Positions 53,129 through 61,284 of a DNA stretch of 64,000 nucleotides are shown piece after piece. Positions within the stretch are counted from its first letter, which is position 1. Each line of letters starts with the position of its first letter. Position numbers and translations under genes: made by a program. The DNA comes from Nocardia sp. BMG111209 (GTDB lineage: Bacteria; Actinomycetota; Actinomycetes; Mycobacteriales; Mycobacteriaceae), in contig NZ_KB907307.1 in assembly GCF_000381925.1 (NCBI RefSeq), positions 2,666,001 to 2,730,000 on the forward strand. The letters are read 5' to 3'. A model generated the notes under the pieces. The model saw only the letters and a program-made list of their open reading frames with translations. It did not search any database and was not told the DNA's origin.

Positions 53129-54076
53129 CTACTGTGCCGACACCTGTGTCGGCACCGCGTCCGGTCTGGGCAGGCTGTCGAGCGGTTTGGCCGACTCGAT
53201 ACAGCCGAGGAAGGAGCGGACCAGGGGGCGGTTGTCGTCGGCGCGCCACACCGCGCACAGCTCCACGATCGGCACCGGATCGTGCAGCGCGACGGTGACG
53301 GTCTGCACGTAACCCGGATTGGCCGAGGCGAATCCGGCGTGCAACGAGGAGGTGAACCCGACCACCGGCTTCACCGAGACCATGATGCCCATGGCATTGG
53401 GATCGTCGAGCAGGTGATCGACGCTCAGTTTGATCCCGCTGCGCTCGGCCGCGATGAACAGCGCGTCGTACATCGCGGGACTCTGCTGACGCTCGAACAG
53501 GATGCAGGACTGGCTGGCCAGCTCGCTGAACGAGGTCCGGGATCGGCGCGCCCAGCTGTGCCCGCGGCCGACGACGGCCACCAGCGGCACCTGCAGCAGC
53601 GGGCGGAACTGGAAACCGGCCGAGGCCGGGCGGCCGTACACCAGGGCGATGTCGAGTTCGCCGTCGGCGAGCGCGGTGAGCTGGGGGCCGGTGCGCTTGT
53701 CGACCAGATTCACGTTGACGTTGGGTAGTATGGTGTTCATCCGGGCCAGTGCGGCGGGCAGAATCCGTTGTCCCGCAGGGAAGTTGTAGCCGATCCGGAG
53801 TACCCCGGCCCGGCCGAGCGCCACCTCGCGCACCGCCGTCCGGGCTTCTTCGGTCTGGGTGATGATGGTGCGGGCGTGCTCGCGCAGCACCTCGCCGGCC
53901 GGGGTCAGGCCGACCTGGTGCGATGTGCGATCGACGAGCCGGACGCCGAGGCTCCGTTCGAGCCGCTGAAGTTGCTGACTGAGAGAGGGTTGAGCCAGGT
54001 GCAGTCGTGCCGCGGCACGACCGAAATGCAGTTCTTCCGCAACGGCGAGGAAGGATACCAAGAGTCTAAATTCCAT
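53129..54076 (-). CDS. LysR-family transcriptional regulator
   Basis: This 315-residue regulator starts at ATG 54076 (MEFRLLVSFLAVAEELHFGR). HTH: AAARLHLAQPSLSQQLQRLE and RTSHQVGLTPAGEVL. The effector domain includes VLRIGYNFPAG, the ligand-lobe segments DIALVYGRP and LVAVVGRGHSWA. The frame extends upstream to 54640 but only as shadow sequence. It is divergent from the ABC transporter operon across a 328-base spacer with a perfect LysR-type palindrome, and it also lies 176 bases downstream of the PfaD start on the same strand, so it could govern either. The transporter is the closer candidate by layout. Confidence 0.95.
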   Translation of the reverse strand: MEFRLLVSFLAVAEELHFGRAAARLHLAQPSLSQQLQRLERSLGVRLVDRTSHQVGLTPAGEVLREHARTIITQTEEARTAVREVALGRAGVLRIGYNFPAGQRILPAALARMNTILPNVNVNLVDKRTGPQLTALADGELDIALVYGRPASAGFQFRPLLQVPLVAVVGRGHSWARRSRTSFSELASQSCILFERQQSPAMYDALFIAAERSGIKLSVDHLLDDPNAMGIMVSVKPVVGFTSSLHAGFASANPGYVQTVTVALHDPVPIVELCAVWRADDNRPLVRSFLGCIESAKPLDSLPRPDAVPTQVSAQ

Positions 54077-54189
54077 CGTCAGGTCCCGTCCGTGAGGTGA
54101 GCTCAGCGTATCCGCTCCGACTAACCGACGGTGAACCCAGTTCGCGATCGGATGGCGTACAGGTATATATCTGCCGTGCGGCACCTGCT

Positions 54190-54206
54190 GTTCACCGGCC
54201 GTGAAC
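54190..54206. promoter_or_regulatory. Candidate LysR box in the spacer between lysR and ABC operon
   Basis: GTTCAC (54190-54195) and GTGAAC (54201-54206) flank CGGCC and satisfy T-N11-A (T 54192, A 54204). A half-site GGTGAAC lies about 65 bases to the left, next to AT-rich TATATAT (54164-54170), a possible -10. The rest of the 54077-54404 spacer shows no gene. Confidence 0.6.
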
Positions 54207-54404
54207 CCGGCTCGGACAATTACGATTTCCCGATCGTCGATTGGCCGCGCGAATAGCGCCAGATCAGCGCGTTCTGCCCGCTCCGGAGCACCGGAAAGCG
54301 TTTCGGCCCAGTTCATTTGCAGTACACGGATCAATGTTCGACTGACACGGTTCGCTGTTACAACATATTTCGGGCGGCCCGCCCTGTCGAAGGTGAGTTC
54401 TCGC

Positions 54405-55535
54405 ATGAGCCGTATCCGGTTGCACGGTGTGACGAAGCAATACGGCGATGTGACGGCGGTCGACGGAATCGACCTGGATATCACCGACGGCGAGTTCCTG
54501 GTCCTGCTCGGCCCGAGCGGTTGCGGCAAATCCACACTGCTGCGGATGATCGCGGGCCTGATCGAACCGAGCGCGGGCCGGCTGCTCATCGACGACCGCG
54601 ACGTCACCGATGTCCCGCCGGGTGACCGCGATCTGGCCATGGTGTTCCAGAGTTACGCGCTGTACCCGCATCTGTCGGTGGCCCGCAACATCGGCTTCCC
54701 GCTGCGTGCCCGGCGCCGGTCGCGCGCGGATGTGCAGCGCCGGGTGGACGAGGTGGCGGGCACCCTCGACCTCGCACAGCTGCTGGACCGCAAACCGCGG
54801 GAGTTGTCCGGCGGCCAGCGCCAGCGCGTCGCCCTCGGCCGCGCCCTGGTCCGCGATCCCGGCGCGTTCCTGATGGACGAGCCGCTGTCCAATCTGGATG
54901 CCCAGCTGCGCACCTCGACCCGCGCGAACCTCTCCGATCTGCATCGGCGGCTCGGCACCACCTTCGTCTACGTCACCCACGACCAGATCGAGGCGCTGAC
55001 CATGGCCACCCGCGTCGCGGTGCTCAACGGCGGCCGGCTGGAACAGGTCGGGGCACCCGCGGAGGTGTACGACCGGCCGGCCTCGGTCTTCGTCGCCGGA
55101 TTCCTCGGATCGCCGGCGATGAACCTGGTCGACGCCACGATCGAGACCGTCGACGGCCGGCTGCGGGTCCGCGCGCCCGGAATCGAACTGCCGTTGTGGC
55201 CCGGCGAAACCCCCGCGCGCGAGGTCGTGCTCGGGGTCCGGCCCGAAGGCCTGGTCCGCGCCGATGCCGCGACCGCGCCGATCCGTGCCACCGTGCGACT
55301 GGTCGAGAACATGGGCCACGAGGAGGTCGCGTACCTGGACGCCGCCGGCACCCGGCTCGCCCTGCGCGGACCCCGGCCGCTGAACCTGGCGCCCGGCGCG
55401 AGCGTCGGCCTGAGCATCCCGCTCGGCGCGGTGCACCTGTTCGACGCCGCCACCGGCCGCCGGCTGGCCTGGCGGGACGCCCCGCAGCCGGCCGCGGCCG
55501 AAACCGAATCCGAATTCGACACTGCCCCAGCCTAA
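54405..55535 (+). CDS. ABC transporter ATP-binding protein, carbohydrate-uptake (MsmK/UgpC) type
   Basis: This 376-residue ATPase has Walker A LLGPSGCGKSTLLRMIAGL, Q-loop AMVFQSYALYPHLSV, signature RELSGGQRQRVALGRALV, Walker B FLMDEPLSNLDAQLR and the switch histidine in YVTHDQIEA. A C-terminal regulatory TOBE domain (REVVLGVRPEGLVRADA) is typical of sugar and glycerol-phosphate importers. The internal ATG at 54405 with AAGGTGAG is the true start; the longer frame to 54201 is spurious. It is the first gene of a four-gene importer operon with its own nucleotide-binding protein, unlike many actinobacterial sugar systems that share one. Confidence 0.96.
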   Translation: MSRIRLHGVTKQYGDVTAVDGIDLDITDGEFLVLLGPSGCGKSTLLRMIAGLIEPSAGRLLIDDRDVTDVPPGDRDLAMVFQSYALYPHLSVARNIGFPLRARRRSRADVQRRVDEVAGTLDLAQLLDRKPRELSGGQRQRVALGRALVRDPGAFLMDEPLSNLDAQLRTSTRANLSDLHRRLGTTFVYVTHDQIEALTMATRVAVLNGGRLEQVGAPAEVYDRPASVFVAGFLGSPAMNLVDATIETVDGRLRVRAPGIELPLWPGETPAREVVLGVRPEGLVRADAATAPIRATVRLVENMGHEEVAYLDAAGTRLALRGPRPLNLAPGASVGLSIPLGAVHLFDAATGRRLAWRDAPQPAAAETESEFDTAPA

Positions 55536-55567
55536 TTGGATCACCCCCGCAAAAAGGAGTACCCGAG

Positions 55568-56944
55568 ATGATCCGGCATTGGCCGGCCCGCGCCGCAGCG
55601 GTAGCCGCGACCCTGCTCAGCCTCACCGCCTGTAGTGTCGGCACGCCGTCGGGCGGCCCGAGCACCAGCGTGGCCACCGTCCCCGAACTGGCACCCGACC
55701 AGAAGGTCTCGATCACCTTCGAGAGCTACAACCTGTCCACGGCCGGTCCGTGGACCGACACCTTCAACGAACTGCTCGACAACTTCCGCAAGCAGCACCC
55801 GAACATCACCGTGACCGCCCAGAAGCCCGGCGGCGCCTCGGCGAACGGCGTCAACAACTCGATGAGCAGCCTGCAGAGCGAGGTCGCCGCCGGCAATCCG
55901 CCCACCGTCGCGCAGGAGATCTTCGGCGATCTCGACTTCATGGTGGACAAGCTGCACGCGCACGCGTACGACGACCTGTTCGGCCGGAACGCGGTGCAGG
56001 CCAACTTCGGTGGCGCGCATCCGTTCGCCGACACCGCCAAGCCGCTGGGTGACGTGAAGGGCAAGACCTACGGCGTGCCGTTCGTGTTCTCCACGCCGGT
56101 GCTCTACTACAACGCCTCGCTGTTCCGCGCGGCCGGGCTGGATCCGGCCAACCCGCCGGCCAACTGGGATCAGGTGAAGACCGCCGCACAGGCGATCAAG
56201 AGCCACACCGGTAAGGACGGCGTCTACATCGACTGCCTCACCAAGGTTTCCGGTGACTGGTGCTACCAGGCGCTGGTCGCGTCCAACGGCGGCAGCGTGC
56301 TCTCCGGCGACGGCAGCAAGCTCACCTTCGCCGACGCGCCCGCGGTCGAGGCCGTGGGCATGGCACGGGATCTGGTCGGTTCGGGCGTGATGCCGCAGCT
56401 GACCCAGACGCAGGCCTTCCCGCAGTTCGCCGCCGGCAATATCGGCATGTTCCTCGAAAGCAGTTCGCTGCAGGGCAATTTCGTCAAGGGTGCGGCCGAC
56501 GGACACTGGGACCTGGCCGCCGCGACGATGCCGCAGTTCGGCAGTAAGCCGGCCGCGCCGACGAATTCCGGTGCGGCGCTGTTCGTCACCGCGAGCGACC
56601 CGGCGCAGCAGCGCGCGGGCTGGGAACTGGTCAAGTACCTGACCGGTGACGAGGCGTACTCGATCATCGCCCGCAAGATCGGCTACCTGCCGCTGCGCAC
56701 CGGTCTGGTCGACGATCCGAACAGCAGCCTGGCCTCCTGGGTCGCCCAGAATCCGCTGGTGCGACCGAATCTCGATCAGCTGAAGCGCCTGCACCCGTGG
56801 CTCGCCTTCCCCGGCGACAACTACGTGCAGATCCGCAACGGCATGCTGGAGGCGGTGGAGAAGTCGGTCTTCCAGAACGCCGATCCGAACGCGACCCTGA
56901 CCGCGGCCCAGCAGCAGGCCTCGGCCCTCATGCCGGCCAAGTGA
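55568..56944 (+). CDS. Extracellular solute-binding lipoprotein of the ABC importer
   Basis: This 458-residue family 1 binding protein starts at ATG 55568 after AAAAGGAGT. The signal is a lipoprotein type: basic MIRHWPARAAA, hydrophobic core, lipobox LTAC with the lipidated cysteine near residue 22. The mature part has the two-lobe pattern of sugar-binding proteins (FRKQHPNITVTAQ, TYGVPFVFSTPVLYYNASLF, AAGNIGMFLESSSLQ). It would capture a sugar or related polyol outside the membrane and deliver it to the two permeases. The stop overlaps the next start (GTGA). Confidence 0.96.
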   Translation: MIRHWPARAAAVAATLLSLTACSVGTPSGGPSTSVATVPELAPDQKVSITFESYNLSTAGPWTDTFNELLDNFRKQHPNITVTAQKPGGASANGVNNSMSSLQSEVAAGNPPTVAQEIFGDLDFMVDKLHAHAYDDLFGRNAVQANFGGAHPFADTAKPLGDVKGKTYGVPFVFSTPVLYYNASLFRAAGLDPANPPANWDQVKTAAQAIKSHTGKDGVYIDCLTKVSGDWCYQALVASNGGSVLSGDGSKLTFADAPAVEAVGMARDLVGSGVMPQLTQTQAFPQFAAGNIGMFLESSSLQGNFVKGAADGHWDLAAATMPQFGSKPAAPTNSGAALFVTASDPAQQRAGWELVKYLTGDEAYSIIARKIGYLPLRTGLVDDPNSSLASWVAQNPLVRPNLDQLKRLHPWLAFPGDNYVQIRNGMLEAVEKSVFQNADPNATLTAAQQQASALMPAK

Positions 56945-57903
56945 CGACCACCGGAATCTTCGTGGAAGTGCCTGCGGTGCAGGCACTTCCACTGGACGGC
57001 CGGGCGCCCTCGGGGCGCCCGGCCCGTTGGCGCCGGGTACTGCGGGCCCTACCGCCGTACCTGTATCTGCTACCGGCCCTGGCGTGCGTGGTCTTCTGGA
57101 CCTATCGGCCGCTGGCGCAGACCGTGCAGCTGTCCTTCTATCACTGGGACATGTTGCCCACCAGTCCCGCCGAACCGGCCGGGCTGGACAACTACCGGCG
57201 GCTGCTGAGTTCCCCGCAGCTGGGCCGGAGCCTGTGGCTCACCGTGGTTTTCATCCTCGGCATGGTGCCGTTCACGATCATCGTGCCGACCTTCGTCGGC
57301 CTGGTCACCCGCCGGCTGCGCGGCCGGACCGCCGCGCTGTACCGGGCGCTGGTGTTCGCGCCGATGCTGGTGCCGCCGGTGGCCGGCGCGGTGGTGTGGC
57401 AGTGGCTGCTCGATCCCCGCTACGGCGCGGTCGACCGGCTGCTGGGCACCGATCTGAACTGGTTGCAGCAGACCGGCCCCGCGCAATTGGCGATCGTCGT
57501 GATCACCGGCTGGCACGTCCTCGGTTTCGCCGTACTCATCGTGACCGCCGGCATCGCCGGGATCAGCGACGACTACACCGAGGCCGCCGCACTCGACGGC
57601 GCCAGCCGCGGCCAGACCACCCGCTGGATCACGCTGCCGCTGCTGTCCCCGACGCTGTTGTTCCTGGCGCTGATGACGGTGCTGCTGTCCGCGCAGTGGT
57701 CGTTCCCGGTGATCGACAACCTCACCCAGGGCGGGCCGAGCGGCGCCACCACGAACATCTACTACTTCCTCTGGGAGACCGCGTTCCAGGGCTTCGCGGC
57801 GGGTAGCGCCGCGGCCGCCGGCGTGCTGTTCTTCCTCGGCTTCGGCGTCCTGGCGCTGGTGCTGGTGCGCCTGTCCGACCGGCTCGGCGTGCACGACAAC
57901 TGA
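56941..57903 (+). CDS. ABC importer permease (MalF/UgpA type)
   Basis: This 320-residue inner-membrane protein starts at GTG 56941, overlapping the binding-protein stop. Six transmembrane helices are seen, beginning with LPPYLYLLPALACVVFWTY. The EAA loop that docks on the ATPase reads DDYTEAAALDGASRGQTTRWITLPLLSP, given here only as the family marker EAAALDGA at about 57.6 kb. WLTVVFILGMVPFTIIVP and TLLFLALMTVLLSAQWSFPV are further helices. It pairs with the next gene to form the channel. Confidence 0.95.
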   Translation: MTTTGIFVEVPAVQALPLDGRAPSGRPARWRRVLRALPPYLYLLPALACVVFWTYRPLAQTVQLSFYHWDMLPTSPAEPAGLDNYRRLLSSPQLGRSLWLTVVFILGMVPFTIIVPTFVGLVTRRLRGRTAALYRALVFAPMLVPPVAGAVVWQWLLDPRYGAVDRLLGTDLNWLQQTGPAQLAIVVITGWHVLGFAVLIVTAGIAGISDDYTEAAALDGASRGQTTRWITLPLLSPTLLFLALMTVLLSAQWSFPVIDNLTQGGPSGATTNIYYFLWETAFQGFAAGSAAAAGVLFFLGFGVLALVLVRLSDRLGVHDN

Positions 57904-57934
57904 ACCTCGAGAGATATCCGGAGGACGAGCCGAC

Positions 57935-58753
57935 ATGATCGAAACCCGGCGGCCGCGACAGCAATGGATCGGGCACGTGGTGCTGGGCCTGCTCAGCATC
58001 GCCTGCATCTTCCCGATCTACTGGATGTACGCCACGTCGTTCCGCCGCCCGGCCGACGTGGGCGCCGCCTCCCTGGTGCCGTGGCCGCTGTCGGTCCAGG
58101 GCTATCGGGACGCGGCGCACATCATCGACATCGGCGGCCTGCTGCTCAACACCTTCACGGTGGCGGGCCTGACCGCCGCGGGCCAGCTGCTGACCAGCCT
58201 CTTCGCCGCATATGCGTTGACCCGCTGGCGTTTTCGCGGACAGCAGCTGGCCTATCTGCTGTTCGTCGGCACCTGGCTGGTCCCGTTCCAGGTGACCATG
58301 CTGCCCAACTACATCGTGATCGTGCAGCTCGGCCTGCTCAACACGCTGGCCGGGGTGATCGTGCCGATGCTGTGCTCGGTGCTCGGGGTGATGATGCTGC
58401 GCCAGCATCTGCAGGCGTTCCCGCGGGAACTGCTGGAGGCGGCGACCATGGACGGCCGGTCCTCGTGGGCCACCCTGTGGACGGTCGTGGTGCCGAATCT
58501 CCGTGCGCCCCTTGCCTCGCTGGCCATCCTGCTGTTCATCACCTCGTGGAACGAGTACTTCTGGCCGGCCATGGTGCTGCGGCACAGTCGCTCGGTGATC
58601 CAGCTGGGCCTGGAGGGTTTCTTCTCCCCGGAGGGCACCGACTGGTCCGCGTTGATGGCGGCGGCGGGCCTGGCCTGCCTGCCGGTGTTCGCGTTGTATC
58701 TGGTGTTGCAGCGGCAGATCGTCAGCGCGTTCGTCCGATCCGGTATCCGGTAG
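57935..58753 (+). CDS. ABC importer permease (MalG/UgpE type)
   Basis: This 272-residue permease starts at ATG 57935 after CCGGAGGACG. It has six helices, from HVVLGLLSIACIFPIYWMY, an EAA-loop marker (LLEAATMDGRSSW) and the final LACLPVFALYLVLQRQIV. It forms the heteromeric channel with the preceding permease, 31 bases upstream. It is the last gene of the importer operon, which ends at a strong hairpin. Confidence 0.95.
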   Translation: MIETRRPRQQWIGHVVLGLLSIACIFPIYWMYATSFRRPADVGAASLVPWPLSVQGYRDAAHIIDIGGLLLNTFTVAGLTAAGQLLTSLFAAYALTRWRFRGQQLAYLLFVGTWLVPFQVTMLPNYIVIVQLGLLNTLAGVIVPMLCSVLGVMMLRQHLQAFPRELLEAATMDGRSSWATLWTVVVPNLRAPLASLAILLFITSWNEYFWPAMVLRHSRSVIQLGLEGFFSPEGTDWSALMAAAGLACLPVFALYLVLQRQIVSAFVRSGIR

Positions 58754-58767
58754 CCGCGGTGTGATCC

Positions 58768-58803
58768 GCCGGTTGCCGCGGGCCCTTCCCCGCGGCAGCC
58801 GGC
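58768..58803. terminator. Bidirectional terminator hairpin after the ABC operon
   Basis: A 15-bp stem (GCCGGTTGCCGCGGG at 58768-58782 against 58789-58803, one G-T pair) with a 6-base loop lies between the convergent permease and MBL genes. Confidence 0.75.
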
Positions 58804-58810
58804 GATCCGT

Positions 58811-59656
58811 TCAGCCCCGGGCCGCCACGACCGGGTCGCCGACCCGGAACACCGAGCTCGGCCGGGCCAGATGGATCGGGCCCGAAAACTCCGCGGCGGC
58901 CTCGGCCAGCCGCGCCTTCAGCCAAATCTCGTCGGTGGTCGGGAAATGGGTCAGCAACAGCTGCTCCGCCCCGCCCGCCTTGGCCGCCCGCGCGGCGTCG
59001 GCGGCGCACAGATGCCCGTGCGCACCGTGATCGGACACCTCCAGGGTCGCCTCCGAGACGAACAGGCCGATACCCGCCGCCAATCGCACCAGCGCGTCGG
59101 TGGGACCGGTATCGCCGGTGTAGGCCAGCGATCCGCTCGGCGCGCAGATCCGGACGCCGCAATTGGGTTTGGCGTGCCGCATTTCCACGAATTCGATCGT
59201 GCTGTCGCCGACGGTCACGATATCGTCGGGCCGATATTCGCGCACGTCGAATGCGGCATCGAATACGCGATCCAGCATCGGCAGCGTGTTCGTGGTCAGC
59301 AGTGACGACCAGCGTTCCAGCAGCGGGCCGGATCCGGCCGGCAGATACAGGGGCATGCGCGGCAATTCGTGCGGCCCCGGGCCGAAGAACGACGCGGCGC
59401 CCGGATATCCGGCCAGCGCGATCGGCGCCAGCAGCGACTTACCCACGGGCAGTAGGTCGTACACGTGATCGAGATGCAGGTGACTGATCACGATCGCGTC
59501 GAGCTCCGCGGAAGTCAGGACGGCCGAGAGCGAGGCCGCGATACCCGGCCCGCAATCCAGCAGGATACGACTGTCCCCGGTGTCCACCAGATAGCCGGAA
59601 CTTGGCTGTCCTTCGGCAGGCATGCCCGCCCGGCAGCCGAGCACGGTGATTTGCAT
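58811..59656 (-). CDS. MBL-fold metallohydrolase (RNase Z/phosphodiesterase-like)
   Basis: This 281-residue protein starts at ATG 59656 with GGAGACAAGG before it. It shows the metallo-beta-lactamase motif HLHLDH at residues 59-64, LLDCGPGIAASL before it, a metal-binding Asp in AYTGDTGPTDAL and a late histidine in LLLTHFPTTDE. The layout fits the class II phosphodiesterase/RNase Z-like subgroup; the exact substrate is unclear. No signal peptide is seen. It lies between convergent and co-directional genes without an obvious operon partner. Confidence 0.92.
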   Translation of the reverse strand: MQITVLGCRAGMPAEGQPSSGYLVDTGDSRILLDCGPGIAASLSAVLTSAELDAIVISHLHLDHVYDLLPVGKSLLAPIALAGYPGAASFFGPGPHELPRMPLYLPAGSGPLLERWSSLLTTNTLPMLDRVFDAAFDVREYRPDDIVTVGDSTIEFVEMRHAKPNCGVRICAPSGSLAYTGDTGPTDALVRLAAGIGLFVSEATLEVSDHGAHGHLCAADAARAAKAGGAEQLLLTHFPTTDEIWLKARLAEAAAEFSGPIHLARPSSVFRVGDPVVAARG

Positions 59657-59794
59657 CCTTGTCTCCGTTCCACGATTCCCCAGAAATCCCGAATCCGCCC
59701 GCCTCTGGGCACACGGATACGGGTTATGTCATCTTGAGTGATTTTCGATCGCAACGAGACGGAAACAGTGCTGAGTGAAAATGTTCCACATACT

Positions 59795-59813
59795 CGATAG
59801 TCAGTGCCTATCG
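59795..59813. other. Small hairpin downstream of the double-TetR gene
   Basis: CGATAG (59795-59800) and CTATCG (59808-59813) form a 6-bp stem with a 7-base loop, 17 bases after the TetR stop. It may be a weak terminator or an operator for the MBL gene; the rest of 59657-59830 shows nothing else. Confidence 0.35.
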
Positions 59814-59830
59814 GGTTTCCACCGGGAGTT

Positions 59831-61159
59831 TCAGGACCGGCGCACCAGCACACCGCGCAGTACGGTATCGCGAACATGGGTCGAGCCCGGCCGGACGCCG
59901 AGGTCACGCAGAATGTTCTCCGGAATCCACTGCAGGCCGATCACACAGCGCGCCATCATCTCCGCCGGTGGCCCGTCGATACGCAGCTCACCGGACTTCC
60001 GGCCTTCGGACAGCAGCGATTTCATCTGCCGGACCCGGGTCGTGAACGACCAGCCGGGATCGGCGATGTCCGGCGGCGACTGGCGCATCCAGGCCAGCTG
60101 GATCCGGAACTCGTCCGGAAACCGGTCCAGCGCATTGATATTCACCCAGCTGAGCGCGTCGAGCTTTTCCAGCGGGGTGGACTCCGAGCGCAGCACGGCC
60201 GTCCACCCGGCGCCGACCTTGCGGCCGAACGACAACATGATCGACATCAGCAACTCGTCCTTGGAGCCGATCAGCCGGTAGGCGGTGCCGAGGGTGAGGC
60301 CCGCGGCGGCGGCGATGTCGCGGACCGTGGTCATCTCGTAACCGCGACGGCCGAATTCGGCTCTGGCGACGGCCCGCACATGGGCCGCCCGCTCCCCCGC
60401 CACGGCGTCCTCGTCGCCGGCCCAGGTGGCGATCACCCGTTCCGCGGCCGCGAACGCGGCCGAACCGTTCAGCGCGGCGTCCGCGGGCGATTCGCTCGCC
60501 AGCCCGTACAACTGGACGGTGCCGATCGCCGTGGCCACCCGGTCCCCGGATGCCTTGTGCCGGATGACATCCAGCCCGACGTGCAACATGCTCTGGCACA
60601 GCCGGTCGGCCAGCACCGGCAGATCCAGCTCCGGACGGATGTCGCCGTTCTCGTGGCCGGCCCGCAGGATCCGCAGCATCGCCTCCTGCGCGGTGGTCCA
60701 GCGCCGCCGGGTCAGGGCGATGAGTTCGGGATCGGTGCCGGGCCCCTCGTAGAACGACATCTGCAGGGCCGCACCGTGTTCCACCGCGCAGCGGGCGATC
60801 TCGCGGCCCAGTGCGAATATCTGCTCCGGCGGCGGCTGCGATCCGGCCCCGTCGAGCCGTTCCAGTGCGACGGTACCGATGCGATCGAGTTCGTCCTGAT
60901 ACCGCCGGATCAATTCGACGAGGATCGCTTCCTTCGATTCGAAATGGTGATACAGGCTGCCCGGCAGAATTCCCGCCGCATCGGCGATCTGTTGCAGCGA
61001 CGCGCGCAGGCCCGAGGTCGCGATCACCGAATTCGCGGTCCGCAGAATCTCGGTGCGGCGGGAGGCATTCGGATCCGCGCCGGCGGCGACCGCCTGCGGT
61101 GTCCGGGAGCTCGGCGCCGCGACGCCTCGATCGACACCCGAAGGTAGCTGCGCGGCCAT
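59831..61159 (-). CDS. Tandem TetR-family regulator with two DNA-binding/ligand domains
   Basis: This 442-residue protein starts at ATG 61159 (GAAGGAG before it). It contains two complete TetR modules in one chain. The first HTH is at residues 37-80 (ILRTANSVIATSGLRASLQQ then AGILPGSLYHHFESKEAIL). The second is at about 256-303 (EFGRRGYEMTTVRDIAAAAG then TLGTAYRLIGSKDELLM). Each is followed by helices of a ligand-binding domain, the second ending PPAEMMARCVIGLQWIPENI. Ordinary TetR proteins have about 200 residues and act as homodimers, so a covalent pair could bind as one chain or bridge two sites. It follows the amidohydrolase gene after 125 bases on the same strand, which may be its target. 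Confidence 0.93.
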   Translation of the reverse strand: MAAQLPSGVDRGVAAPSSRTPQAVAAGADPNASRRTEILRTANSVIATSGLRASLQQIADAAGILPGSLYHHFESKEAILVELIRRYQDELDRIGTVALERLDGAGSQPPPEQIFALGREIARCAVEHGAALQMSFYEGPGTDPELIALTRRRWTTAQEAMLRILRAGHENGDIRPELDLPVLADRLCQSMLHVGLDVIRHKASGDRVATAIGTVQLYGLASESPADAALNGSAAFAAAERVIATWAGDEDAVAGERAAHVRAVARAEFGRRGYEMTTVRDIAAAAGLTLGTAYRLIGSKDELLMSIMLSFGRKVGAGWTAVLRSESTPLEKLDALSWVNINALDRFPDEFRIQLAWMRQSPPDIADPGWSFTTRVRQMKSLLSEGRKSGELRIDGPPAEMMARCVIGLQWIPENILRDLGVRPGSTHVRDTVLRGVLVRRS

Positions 61160-61284
61160 TCGACTCCTTCGGGTGTCACCACTGTGCCCATTGCACCGAG
61201 CCGGCGGCGGAGCCCGGCATCCGCCGAGTTTACCGACGGGCCGGGTACCGGACGGCGGCGGTGCGGCGCGGTGCCGCGCTGGGC

